Shown here: positions 52,718-64,000 of the stretch, piece after piece | How the letters are laid out: each line of letters starts with the position of its first letter | How positions within the stretch are numbered: the first letter of the stretch is position 1 | From: Lepiota brunneoincarnata | Taxonomy: Eukaryota > Basidiomycota > Agaricomycetes > Agaricales > Agaricaceae | NCBI GenBank assembly: GCA_023014365.1 | Contig: JAEBUN010000050.1 | Location: 124,001-188,000 of the forward strand | Reading direction: 5' to 3' | DNA: 64,000 bases | Translations under genes and position numbers: made by a program | The notes under the pieces: model-generated | What the model saw: only the letters and a program-made list of their open reading frames with translations | Databases searched by the model: none | What the model was told of the DNA's origin: nothing

Positions 52718-55293
52718 ATGGTGGCATTCAACAAGTTCTTCACTTCGGTTCTTCTCGCTGTTGTCTATGCTTCAAGTGTGTCGGCGGCTCCCTGGCCGAC
52801 CAGTTCAAAGCACGCTACCCACCGCGTCAGGCATATCGCCCGTGACTTGCAAATCGAGACCTTCCATCCTGCCAGCAACTTTGAGGTATTTCAACTTTAT
52901 CTGTTGTGTGGTCATGTTTCTAATGTCTGTTTGTTTTAATAGACCTTTGGGGAGGGTATCGATCACCCCTTGCAGAGGCGCGCTGATGCGGATTTGAAGG
53001 ACTCGGCGATCTCCTTCGTCGGTCACCGTCTCTCCATTGACCCATCCACCATAAAATTCAGGACTGGGTCTGTCACTGAGACGGTGGACCACGCCTTCCT
53101 CACTCAACAGCATGTGAGTCTAAACGTAACTATCATACCTTACCGGGAGTCTAATATAGCGTTATTTTAGGATGGCATTCCATTTGCCAATGCCGTCGCT
53201 AATGTTGCGTTCGGCAAGGACAACAAAGTCGTCTCTTTCGGCTCGTCCTTTGTCAAGCCGAGTAAGTCTATGATTATCATCATTTTATCAAACCACTTGG
53301 TGACCCGTGATTTCTGTAGCAAATATTGCATCGTCGACTCCCAGTATCACTGTTGAGCAGGCCATCTCTTCTGCTGAAAAGACCCTCGATGGGAAGTTCA
53401 ACGACCACCCGCCCACTCTCGAGTTCTTGGTCAAGGAAGACAACTCGGTCGTCTTGACTCATGTTGTTCAAATCCAGAACGATGAAACCGGGGCATGGCA
53501 CGAGGCCTTTGTTGATGCGCACTCTGGCGAGGTCGTTTCCGTCACCGACTTTGTTGCAAAGGCTTCGGTAGGTCTCTAGCGCTCGTAGGAGACGAGAGCT
53601 CCTCGATTGACGTCGTTGCAGTACCGCGTCCTTCCTATTACGAAGGAAATCCTCACCCAAGGGTTTGAGGTGCTCACTAATCCCCAGGATACCACTGCCT
53701 CCCCCTCCGGCTGGCATAGCACGGGGACCACGACCACTACGTAAGTGTCACGTTACACTGATGGCAGCTTTTGATGCTAACATGACCACTTAGTGATACC
53801 TCGTGAGTAAACATTGTTCAGCCTGAAGCGGGAATCCTCATGACAAAATTCCAGTGGCAACAATGTCGTCACCTTTAAAGGCGCCCAAACTGCTACCACT
53901 CAACAATCCGCAACTGGTGATGTGTTCAACTTTGTTCAGAACCCCGCCCAAGCGCCTACCACCCAGGCCAATCTTGACGCTGCACGTGTCAATGCCTTCT
54001 ACCTCGTGAACTCGGTTCATGACTTCACCTACCGGTGAGTGCGGATTCCGCTCGGGAGATAACAGAATACTTAAACTCCGGCTTTAAGCTACGGTTTCAC
54101 TGAGGTATGAACTGTATGCCTTTGTGTCCAGAATCGGATGCTGAACATTTCCTCCAGAGAACGTTCAACTTCCAGCAGAACAACTTTGGCAACGGTGGTG
54201 CTCAGAATGATCGTGTAACTGTCTCTGTTCAGGACAGCGCCGGCACCAACAATGCTGACTTTGCCACACCTGCCGAGTAAGTTCTTTCCTCGTCGCAATA
54301 AGCCTGCCCGGTTCCTGACATGAATGATCGTTAGTGGTCAATCCGGCCGTATGAGGATGTTCTTGTGGACTCGCACCAGTGTAAGCGTCAATGGTCGCCA
54401 GCGTCGCTATAAGAACCCTGACGTGCAATATCGTAGCCTCAACGTGATGGCGCCCTCGAGAATGACATTGTCGTCCACGAGAATACCCATGGTGTCACCA
54501 ACAGGATGACTGGTGGCGGCACAGGCCGCTGCTTGCAGACTTTGGAGGCTGGTGGTATGGGTGAAGGTAGGGATTTAAAAGTTGAGCTTACGCTGCCGAC
54601 CATTGACGATAACGGTTTACAGGCTGGTCTGATGCTATGGCCGACTGGACCGAGAAGACTTCTGCTGCTGTTCCTGACTATGTCATGGGTCAATACGTCA
54701 TCAATGATGCTAATGGTATTCGTACCCACCCGTACTCAACATCAACGTACGTGTGATTGTGTGGGTATTTCTCACGACGACCGATCTGACTATTGCTTAG
54801 AACCGTCAACCCATTGACATATGCTAGCGTTGCGCAATTGAACGAGGTCCACAGTGAGTTCTTCCCGACAGAATGAGTGGAAAATGCCTGATCTTTGTTG
54901 CGAATAGATATCGGTGAAGTCTGGGCTAACACACTCCACAACGTCTATGCCGGACTCGTCGGTGCCCATGGCTGGTCTGCAACCGCCCGCACCAATCCAA
55001 ATGGCAGTGAAGGAAATATTGTTTACATGCATCTCTTCCTTGATGCTCTCCTCCTTCAGCCATGCAACCCCACCAGTTGAGTCACTCATGTCAATGCTTC
55101 CCCCCCCCCCCCCGCACAGACTGAATTCTTTTTGCTTCCAGTGATTCAGGCTCGTTCTGCATGGATCCAGGCTGATGCCAACAGGTTCGGTGGTGCGAAC
55201 AGCTGCACGTTATGGAGAGCATTTGCTAGCCGTGGGTTGGGTGTCAATGCGGCCAACCACCGCAACGATGCTGCAGTGCCTGCTGGATGTTAA
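52718..55293 (+). CDS. Fungalysin (M36) metalloprotease, copy 2
   Basis: Fifteen exons keep phase for 597 residues: 52718-52885, 52943-53113, 53171-53261, 53320-53567, 53622-53740, 53794-53802, 53855-54034, 54089-54104, 54158-54276, 54335-54380, 54437-54566, 54623-54746, 54801-54853, 54908-55075 and 55142-55293. Signal peptide [20 protein letters not shown] precedes APWP, then the FTP propeptide and a catalytic domain with [18 protein letters not shown] and GMGEGWSDAM. The usual HEYTH is HENTH here, which still fits HEXXH. Exon 6 is only 9 nt and exon 8 only 16 nt. Intron 14 holds a run of about 15 C. It is expected to be secreted for protein degradation. No lesions seen. Copy 3 is its close tandem paralogue. 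Confidence 0.92.
53794..53802 (+). other. 9-nt microexon of fungalysin 2
   Basis: TGATACCTC between CACTTAG and GTGAGTAA. It supplies T-D-T-S between TTTT and GNNVV and keeps phase (AC|T GAT ACC TC|T). The same 9 bases form the equivalent exon in copy 3 at 57636-57644. Confidence 0.8.
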
Positions 55294-56310
55294 ATGGTCT
55301 AGCTTGCATTTAACTTTATATTTTGGCCATTGTATTTTGCCATTTATACGTGTTTCATTAGGGAATATAGGATCTCATGTGTTTTGAGAAGGGTTTTTAC
55401 GTTTGCGGGTGGTCTGTAGCCGCCCCCTTGTTACCAACAGCAATTCGGAAAGCAGCACGGGCCGGTCGCACCCCATCTCCCTTTCAGTTACGCGACACTA
55501 CCAAGCCAGTGGACATGCATTCATGTCCAGAGGAGGGCGCGAACAGCTACAGTCGCCTCGCTGCGAGGAGGGGGGGTGGGTTGTCTCGAAAAGCGGGCAG
55601 CCGTGGCTGGAATTTTAGTTTGGCATCAGCTTTCCATTGCACCTAACCAAAGCAATCAAAATGTCGGCTGATTACGGCATAACCTCTCCCACCTCGTCAT
55701 GCGGTTTCCCCTCTTCTGGCCTCTACCCATTTGCAATAACGGTCCTGTTCATGGCTTAAGGTATGCGTGGCGCAACCGGTTTATAGCACCCACTGCTAGC
55801 ATCAAGGAGGTTTCCTTCTCACCCTTGCTTTTCTGTCTCTCCGGGCCCATTTCTTTCTCAGTAGAGGCTGGGCGCATCGTTCCATGGTACTTATGGGCCT
55901 GGATGAATAGTTGTAGTCCCCGGCTAGCATGTCGAGGGCGCGGCACCGAACTCGCGTCCTTTTCCTGAGTTCCCTCCATGCCCGATGGGCTCTTCTGCTC
56001 ACACTCTAAATGTTGCACGCGGTAACTCTTCCATGTCCTAATGACCGCCGTGCCCATTTCATGTTCTTTCTCTCATACACGAGGTTGTCGACCGCTTGTG
56101 GGTAGCACGATCCCCCAGTCACGTCGTTGGCACCCGAGCTCTGGCTGACCCTGGGCGCGATGGTACCCCATGGCTAACCATCCTAGACATGATCTGTAAG
56201 CAGCTATCAGATACACTTTCTGTATGTCAAATTCTATGGTGCCCTACTCCGCCGTAAATAGGCCCTTGCCGCGTAGTGCTCAGGGATAAACATACCACCT
56301 GGTAGGATGT
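55294..56310. other. Intergenic region, fungalysin 2 to 3
   Basis: No supported gene. Weakly open frames at 55403-55618, 55699-55968 and 55749-56057 have no domain. It should include the terminator of copy 2. Confidence 0.4.
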
Positions 56311-56348
56311 GCCATGTTGAACCAGGTGTGCTTCCCCCTTAGCACGAT
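56311..56348 (+). promoter_or_regulatory. Upstream block shared by fungalysins 2 and 3 (copy 3)
   Basis: GCCATGTTGAACCAGGTGTG then CTTCCCCCTTAGCACGAT, equivalent to 52470-52508. One G is missing from the run and one base differs near the end. Confidence 0.55.
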
Positions 56349-56539
56349 CCTTTAGGCCCTTACACATATATCTCATTCCCAAGGACTATTAACTGAGCCA
56401 TGTGCTTACTTCGCCCGCCATCCGTTGGATTGTCTAATAGTCAGTCTGAGGGGATATATATGCGCGACCCAAAACCCTCTCTTTCTACAGCTTTCCGCCT
56501 TTGCAAGTCTTACCCGCACAAATAGCTCCTGTACACGAA

Positions 56540-59116
56540 ATGACAACATTTAACAAGTGCTTTACTTTTGTACTCCTCGCTGTGATCTATGCTTCCCGCG
56601 CTTCGGCGGTTTCCTGGCCGACCAATGTGAAATATGCTACTCACCATGTCAGGCGAGTTGCCCGTGATTTGCAAATCGAGACTTTTCACCCCCCCAGCAC
56701 GTTTGAGGTATGGTGCTCTCACCTTTTATCCTTGCCTCTTATGTGGTCGGTGTACTCACCTTATTCGGTTTCTAATAGGCCTTCGAGACTGGGATTGAGC
56801 ACCCTTTGCAGGGTGATACTAATACAGATTTGAAGGGCTCGGCGATTTCTTTCGTCAGCCACCACCTCTCCATCGACCCATCCACTGTCAATTTCAGGAC
56901 TGGGTCTGTCACTGACACTGTATCCCATGCCTTTCTCACCCAACAACATGTGAGTTGGCTGAACACCGCTATCATACTTTATTAGGATTCTGATATAAGT
57001 TCTGTTAGGATGGCATTCCATTTGCCAATGCCGTCGCTAATGTTGCATTTGGTAAAGACAACAAAGTCGTCTCGTTTGGCTCATCCTTTGTTAAGCCGAG
57101 TAAGTCTATCATTACTATCATGTGTCAAACCCCCCTTAACAACTGGTAATTTCGCAGAAAATATTGCTTCTTCGACCCCCAGCGTCACTGTTGAGCAGGC
57201 TATCTCTGCTGCTGAAAAGACTCTCGATGGAAAGTTCAACGACCACCCACCCACCCTCGAGTTCTTGGTCAAGGAAGACAACTCAGTTGTCTTGACTCGC
57301 GTTGTTCAGATCCAGAACGACAAGACTGGGGCATGGCATGAGGCCTTTGTTGATGCTCACTCTGGCGAAGTCGTTTCCGTCACAGACTTTGTTGCTGAGG
57401 CTTCGGTGAGCATCTTATAGCCATCGAAGGGAGGGTCATTTTACTAATGGCTTTCAAAGTACCGTGTCCTTCCTATTTATAAGGAGTATCCTACTCAAGG
57501 CTTGGAGCTTCTTACTAATCCCCAGGATACCGCTGCTTCCCCATCGGGATGGCACACAATCGGCACAACTGCCACGACGTATGTATTGAGTTAAACTGAT
57601 CGGAACGTTCTAACACTGATATGATTACTCCTCAGTGATACCTCGTGAGTAGACATATCGCAATCAAAGCATTTTCATGACAAAGCTCCAGTGGTAATAA
57701 CTGCATCGCCTATAAGAGCGCCATCAGCGGGACCACTAAGCAATCTGCGGCTGGTCTCGTCTTCGACTATACACCAAACCTCGGCCAACAACCTACCGTC
57801 CAGGTCAATCTTGATGCTGCACGTGTCAATACGTTCTACCTCTCGAACACGGTTCATGACTTCACCTATCGGTAAGTGAGGGATTTGCTTGAGTGAAATG
57901 AAGAATGCTTGACTCTGGCTTTTAGCTACGGTTTCACTGAGGTATGAATTATGGCCTTCGACGTTCAAAATGGAGTGTTAACCATTACCGCAGAGGACCT
58001 TCAACTTCCAGCAAAATAACTTTGGCAAGGGTGGCGCCCAGGGTGATGGTGTCACGATCTCTGTTCAAGATGCCAGTGGTTACAATAATGCTTACTTTGG
58101 AACCCCGCCTGAGTGGGTACTTTGTTACTTAATATCATCATATTTGTGGCTGACATCAATGACAGTGGTCAAAGTGGCCGTATGACGATGTTTTTGTGGA
58201 ACCGTGCGGGTGTAAGTGCTCGTTGTTTTCAATGCTGGTGTAACAATCTCGACATACAACTCTGCAGTCCCTGCGCGATGGTTCCCTTGAGAACGATATT
58301 GTGGTACATGAGTATACTCATGGCATCACCAATAGGATGACTGGTGGTGGCTCTGGCCGCTGCCTGCAGACCATGGAGTCTGGTGGATTGGGTGAAGGTA
58401 GGTCTAACCGTCGACCAGATGTCGCCAACGATCCATGAAGGAGATCACAGGCTGGTCTGACGCCATGGCGAGCTGGACAGAGAAGACTTCTGCTGCCGTT
58501 CCCGACTACCTCATGGGTCAATACGTCACGGGCGCCGCTGGTGGTATTCGTTCCCGCCCGTACTCAACATCATCGTACGTGGGATTGCGTGGAATTTCTT
58601 GTGACGCCCAAAGCTGACCGTTGCCCTAGATCCACCAATCCTTATACGTATGCTACTATTGCGCAGTTGCAAGAAGTTCACGGTGAGTGTTTTTGTTTGT
58701 ATCCATTAAAAGGGTTCTGATCCATGGTGTTAAAAGCCATTGGTGAAGTCTGGGCCAACATACTTCACAACGTCTACGCTGCTCTTGTCGGCACCCGCGG
58801 TTGGGCTGCAAACGCTCGCACGAGTCCTGGTGGTGCTCAAGGCAACGTTGTTTGGTTACATCTCTTCCTCGACGCCCTCCTCCTTCAGCCTTGCAATCCC
58901 ACGGGTAAGCCATACATGTCATGATCTCGCGATCGATTGAGCGATTTTTTACGTTCTCTTCCAGTGGTTCAGGCTCGCGCTGCATGGATCCAGGCTGATC
59001 AGAACAGGTACCAAGGGGCGAACAGGTGTCTCTTGTGGAGGGCCTTTGCCAGTCGTGGTTTGGGTGTTAATGCCGCTAACTACCGTGACGATAAGACTGT
59101 CCCGTCTGGATGCTAA
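56540..59116 (+). CDS. Fungalysin (M36) metalloprotease, copy 3
   Basis: Same fifteen-exon plan as copy 2, about 597 residues. Signal peptide [20 protein letters not shown] precedes the VSWP start of the propeptide (APWP in copy 2). The propeptide has [20 protein letters not shown] and [20 protein letters not shown], the latter identical to copy 2. The catalytic domain has [20 protein letters not shown] with canonical HEYTH, and [13 protein letters not shown]. The C-terminus is [10 protein letters not shown]. The 9-nt microexon is at 57636-57644. Exonic identity with copy 2 is high while introns differ, consistent with duplication followed by purifying selection. No lesions seen. Confidence 0.92.
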
Positions 59117-60458
59117 ATGGTTCGCCCTACGCTTACGTTTTGTGTTTTGTCTGTGTGTATCCCCTGTACATGTACGAAATATGGTGTTCAAGAAAGGCTA
59201 GGAAGATATATACGAAGTCTTACTGATAAATGATGTACAGTATTGTTCGAATGAATTGCGTTAAAGGCCTGGTCAAGATTGTCGTTCAACTTCAAATGCC
59301 AATGAATTGCATCCTATTGCTGCACTGTCGTAGCTCCTGGGTTCGGCCATGGCGGACGGAGACCGTGGTATCTCCTCTTTCTCGCTATTTCGCTCGCGAG
59401 TTGTATCACTCATTTCGACAAGATCGACGGATCGCTGACCCCCCGCGAATTGCGATTGTTTCATTAGTCGTGCTCCCAACTACTCCCCACAAGTGCTCGG
59501 CGCGCTTCGCGGTGCCGTAGGTATTCTGACCCTGGGCGGCATGGTTGCGGACATATTAAGCATGTCGTCCCGTCAAAATTGCCACGTAGACGATCTCGTC
59601 GATAGTCGTTGACAGCGACAAAGCTATACATATCCTTTTCTCTCCACTACATAAGACTTCCCTTCAGCTCACCATCACCATCCCTCCCACGCCGTTGTCA
59701 TTAACTGGTTGCCCCAGACAAGCCCAAGGTCTATAACGAAGCTACATCGCTAGTTTCTCGACTCAACCCAAATCATGATACAGGCCGAACCCAAAAGGTC
59801 ATTGCGCTAAGTGAGTTGGTTACTCTATCGTGATCATTTTTGTGCATTTGTCTATCGTACCAGGCACATTGCTGGTATACGATGGGCACTCGAACACGCA
59901 AACGAGAAAGGGAACAAGAACGAACATTTTGCAGCTTGGTGGCATGGTCTGACCTCAGTCGAGCGGCGGGTATGCATCAATGTTGGAGTTCTCTGTCCTC
60001 TGGCTCTTGTCTTTCTTTGTCATGTTTTAGCCCTTGATTATAAATTGGAGTATGACTTTCCTTTGGCTTCATTCTTGGACGTACTTTGAAAGTCCGGAGC
60101 CGTGTAAGGCACCAGCCAGGGGGTGTAGTGATACCTGCCCTTCTCCCCTGAACCATTGACGCTTACAGACCGACTGATTCCATTTTCTCTTTTGATCAAA
60201 CTGACGTTCCTAGCCTCACCTTCGCACCGCCCTACGACCTCTTAGTTCGGAGTGTGGCGCACACGCTACTGAGAATAAGGCCACGTGTGACAAGTTGGAC
60301 GTCTAGCCCCACTGTCAAAAAAGATTCTGAGAACCTGGGCTAGAGTCCCCGACTCCCTCCCCAGAGATATCTATGTCTACTCATGAGAAAGGATGGGGAG
60401 AAAGCACAGAACTTGGTGATTATTCGAACAAGCGTTAGGGATGATTGGTATTCCAGCC
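59117..60458. other. Intergenic region downstream of fungalysin 3
   Basis: No supported gene. Around 59725-59820 a short coding-like stretch (KPKVYNEATSLVSRLNPNHD) is followed by a possible donor, but no family is recognised. The rest shows nothing clear. Confidence 0.35.
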
Positions 60459-60808
60459 TGTCGAAACGCGATCGTTCAGCTCGACGATTGTTTATTGTTT
60501 TTCCTTATTTCATATTCCCTCTTACCATGGACACTGTATGTACACAAATGAACAATTTTATTATACTACTAGGTTACGAGGTGTACTTTCATTCTAGCGT
60601 AAATAGGAGTACATAGTTTTTCTTTCTCTTATTTAAGTAGCCTACCGAAACGGCCTAGGATCCAGTCTTCCTTACTGGATCCTAGGTGAGTAGTATGTTG
60701 CGTCGTGTCTCCGTTTAATATTGATCTAGTCTTCCTTACTGGATCCTAGTGATCCTATCTTATATATTCCGTGTCCGACGTATCTACTGCGCACTTCTAT
60801 TCTCGTTA
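60459..60808 (+). repeat. 5' LTR of copia 3 (left border uncertain)
   Basis: The right border is fixed by the primer-binding site GGTTATGGGCCCCG at 60809. The left border is a guess at TGTCGAAACG. Inside are TTATTTAAGTAG as TATA-like sequence and inverted repeats CTAGGATCCAGT/ACTGGATCCTAG. The LTR ends TTA rather than CA, so the border may have mutated. Confidence 0.5.
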
Positions 60809-63800
60809 GGTTATGGGCCCCGAGAGCGATTCCTCGTCTGTGACACTCCAGTTCCCCAAATTAAATGGTAGCAACTACTATGTTTGGTCCGACAATATGA
60901 AGGCTGCCCTCCAAGCTCGACTTCTCTGGCTTGTTGTAGAGGGCATGGAAGACTGCCCCCCTAAACCCTCTCCGAGGCCTCCTGTTGCTGCCGAAAACAA
61001 GCCACTCCTTACGTCTGACCAGGGCTATAAGGATTGGATCCAATCGAAGCAGGATTACCTGTGTTGGTTGAAGTCTGATCATGCGGCTATGGGTTTGATG
61101 CGGGGAGCTATCGAGTTTGGCCAGCGGGAACACGTTGCCAATGTTGACACATCAAAGGAGATGTGGGATCGTCTTCACAAGATCCACATCACCGAACGCC
61201 AGAACATCAATGTTCACTATTACTATCAGGAACTCTATACCAAGAGATGGGACGAGCGTACCACCATGTCAGATCTCATCAGATCCTTCCTGAACCTCCG
61301 TCGCCGTATCACAGAAGCAGGCCAGAAGTTGGATGACATTCATGTTGTCCATGCTATCCTACTTTCCCTACCTCGCTCAACCATCTGGGATGTCGTCAAG
61401 CAGAACCTTTTGGATAAGGGAAAGTTTCTCACCTTGGATATGGTCACTGCCGAGCTTGTGTCCGTGCATGACCGTGCTGAACGTGATCGCCTCGTTGAGG
61501 AGTCTGAGAAGAAGGTTAAGGCTGAGCAGTTGGCCCTGCTTGCCAAGTTGGTGGGGAATGGGAACTCTGGGAAGAAGGGAAAGAAGGGGAAAGGCAAATC
61601 GGCAAAGAAATCCACTACTCCTGCTCGCCCTCCGGATTCCGAATGTCATATCTGCCACCTAAAGGGACATTGGGCTCCTGAATGCCCTTCGAGGTCCAAA
61701 GGGAAGGACAATACCGCTAAATTGGGTGGATCCGCAAATATTGCTGTTGAGCAATCGAAACCCTCTGGCGATCGCGAGGTTGGAGTAATGTTGATGGCTT
61801 CAGCTGATGAAGCTGTCGCCTCTGGTATCTTGCTAGATTGCGCTGCCATGGCCCACATGTTCATGGATCGCGATTTCTTCATTTCCTACCAGGAGTCTGC
61901 TGATGGTGAATATATCACGGTCGGTGGCCGTAATAGGGTCCCCGTTGCTGGCTATGGATCAGTTATGTTCCGTTCCATTCTTCCGAAAGGTCACATCAAT
62001 ATAACCCTTCAGAACGTCCTTCACGTTCCTCGACTGGGTGCCAACCTTGTCAGTTTAGGTGTTTTACAACAAGGGGGAGCGAGCTACCTGCAGTTGTGGA
62101 TCGAAAGAGTTGACACTCTCAAAAGGCAGCAATGAATTATTCCGAGCGGTCCTTGCAGGGTCGGCTGGTACATTGTATCATATCCAATGCACAAAAATCG
62201 GCAGCGATCTGGCTTACCTTGCTAAAGGGCAACTATCCATGTGTTTGTGGCATCGTCGTATGGGTCATTTAAACCCTCGGATCATTGACTTGATGCGCCG
62301 TGATTGCCTTGTGAAAGGCTTGGACATTTACGCACCTTGCGAGTTCGACCATCTGTGCAGCGGTTGTGTGAACGGGAAGTCTCACCGTCTGCCTATGCCT
62401 GACGTAAGCTCAAGCCGTTATTCCAAGATGGAACTGCTGGTACTTGACCTGACTGGACCAATGTCTGTTCCAAGTTGGGATGGGTATTTATATGCACTCG
62501 TCGTTGTGGAGGTGAGCTGCTGTTATCCTGTGGGTCGCCTCTTGAAGGATAAGGAAGGGGCCGGCGTCGCTGTTCGGGATATTGTGGCCATGTTGGAACG
62601 CCAATCTGGTCTGAAGACTTGCCGTCTCCGAAGTGACAATGGGTCCGAATTTGTCAACTCTGCCATGAATCAATTCTGTTGTCGCAATGGCATCATTCAC
62701 GAAACAACTATCCCTTACCTCCCTGAGCAAAATGGCATCGCTGAGCGTGCCATCGCCATTTTCTTCGAGATGATCCGGTGCATGTTGCACACCAGTGGCA
62801 TGAACCTGCGTTTCTGGGGCGAAGCTTTCATGTATGCTGTCCACATTCGCAGTTTAACACTCACCTCTGGTTTAAAGGGTATCACCCCTTACGAGGCGTG
62901 GACTGGACGCAAACCTGATGTTTCCCATCTTCGGATCTTTGGATCTCTCGGATGGGCTCATGTTCCCAAGCCGGTGCGTAAAGGCAAGTTGGAGTCGAGG
63001 GCAGTGAAGGTTCGGATGCTTGGATGGTGGACCGATGAGGCCAAGGGATATTGTCTTGAGGATTTGGAGAATGGCAAGTTGATTGCCTCTCGTGACATCC
63101 AGTTTTACGAGGATGATGCCCCCAGCAAGTTAGCCATTGTGGATGTTGATGAACCGATGGTCTCACCTGAGACAGTTGATCGTTTGGTTGACAACGCCAT
63201 TGCAGCGGATGTTCCCAAGCTTGGTCCAACCACCACTCTTCCCACGGCTGTCCCCCCAGATCCTGTGCCTACCGTTGACGTTGAATGTCCGGTTACCCCT
63301 CCCCATGAGGTTTCAAGTGGGAGCCTCCCTCAGCTGCCACCTGCACCTAGGAAATCCAATCGTGTACGCAAACCTGTCGAGCGCCTTGGGTTCTTGGCTA
63401 TCGATGATACGTTTTCCTTAAATGGAAGTGTGAACTTTGCTTTTGTTGCTGTCACCGATGAACCTCGCACTTACCAGGAAGCCCTTCGTTCTCCCTACTC
63501 GAAGCAGTGGGAGAGTGCTATCGAGTCCGAGTTTGCTCAATTGAAGAGGGCTGGCATTTTCGAATGGGTGGACGACTTACCCAGGGGAAAGAAAGCGGTT
63601 GGAAGCCGAATTGTCTTCAAGGAGAAACTGGATGGACATGGGAAGCGAGTTAAGTTCAAAGCTCGGATCGTAGCTAAAGGCTTCTCGCAGATACCTGGAG
63701 AGGACTTCACCGAAACCTTCTCATCCGTCGCCAAGTTCACCACTCTCCGCATTTTCCTCACCCTTGCCGCCTATTTAGACTTTGATATTCATCAAGTCGA

Positions 63801-63809
63801 TGTCGTCGC
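60809..63809 (+). mobile_element. Ty1/copia retrotransposon 3, internal region, truncated by another LTR insertion
   Basis: Same lineage as copia 1 by protein similarity throughout gag, integrase and RT. The internal region is interrupted in RT at 63810 and continues beyond the window, if it survives. Confidence 0.9.
60813..63809 (+). pseudogene. Copia 3 gag-pol, one frameshift plus insertion
   Basis: ATG at 60813 lies within the primer-binding site (MGPESDSSSVTLQFPKLNG). Gag runs to a zinc knuckle CHICHLKGHWAPEC. The protease has ILLDCAAMAHM, where DSAASCHM is usual in copia 1, so Ser after Asp is Cys. One indel at about 62090-62120 shifts frame (the first frame ends at 62135). The second frame runs uninterrupted through LWHRRMGHLNP, CEFDHLCSGCVNGKSH, LVLDLTGPMSVPSWDGYLYA, RSDNGSEFVNS, EQNGIAERAI, and RT up to FDIHQVDVVA. 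No CGA-to-TGA stops are seen, unlike copia 1. Confidence 0.88.
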
Positions 63810-64000
63810 TGTTAAATAAAGTGACAGATCACTTATTAGTTAGTAACGAATTATGATATATAAGTAATTAGTTGTTATGTACACCCATCCCTTGGGGATG
63901 TCAATTAGTGGACACCGAGTTTCATGCCTCGTGTCCATTTTGACAGGATGGGACCTTAGACTAGCCAAATCCTATTATGTGAAGGGGAGTTACATACGAA
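63810..64000. mobile_element. LTR of family D inserted in copia 3 RT (truncated by window end)
   Basis: Starts TGTTAAATAAAGTGACAG and matches the reverse complement of the solo LTR at 41803-42140 over its visible 191 bp. It interrupts the copia 3 frame after DVVA. Whether it is a solo LTR or a full element cannot be seen. Confidence 0.85.

Noticed and set aside
54480..54500. HENTH in fungalysin 2 read as loss of the zinc site
   Set aside because: HEXXH only fixes the two His and the Glu; Asn at the third position is compatible, and the downstream Glu ligand is present.

Overview
The window looks like nuclear DNA from an agaricomycete mushroom. Genes carry many short (about 48-75 bp) GT-AG introns. 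The gene families are typical of that group: CPFA-type GSTs, tandem fungalysins, TKL kinases and alpha-arrestins. The repeats are Ty1/copia, Ty3/gypsy with a chromodomain, Tc1/mariner and hAT elements. No prokaryotic features, CRISPR array or tRNA gene was seen. The species cannot be named from the sequence.

Layout. (1) 1-5236, all +: the 3' end of CFT1/CPSF160, two tandem glutathione S-transferases and GPN2, a compact housekeeping block. (2) 5365-42762, mostly -: three degenerate copies of a TKL-type kinase gene. Copy 1 has a VHS domain upstream in the same orientation; copies 2 and 3 have an arrestin domain upstream. This block is heavily colonised by transposons. A hAT-type element (6720-13187) holding a complete copia element sits inside a kinase intron. 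A gypsy element (19678-36379) splits the second arrestin gene and itself contains a nested LTR, an intact Tc1 element and a second copia element that carries another Tc1. At least four solo LTRs (17503, 37078, 37955, 41803) have perfect 5-bp target duplications. (3) 44870-59116, all +: three fungalysin (M36) metalloprotease genes, the first divergent, with NF-YB/HAP3 and the exocyst gene EXO70 between copies 1 and 2. (4) 60459-64000: a third copia element, closest to the first, broken at 63810 by an LTR of the family seen at 41803.

Function. The secreted fungalysins have signal peptides, propeptides and zinc-binding HEXXH motifs, and look intact by splice-phase accounting. Copies 2 and 3 share promoter blocks. 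CFT1, GPN2, NF-YB and EXO70 also look intact. All three kinase copies carry independent disabling lesions, and their paralogues serve as empty-site controls that define several insertions to the base. Nonsense mutations in copia 1 and most of those in copia 2 are TGA, often where arginine (CGA) is conserved, which suggests CpG decay; the third copia shows none.

Splice junctions were inferred by eye from GT-AG signals, phase and family knowledge; no alignment or transcript data were available.
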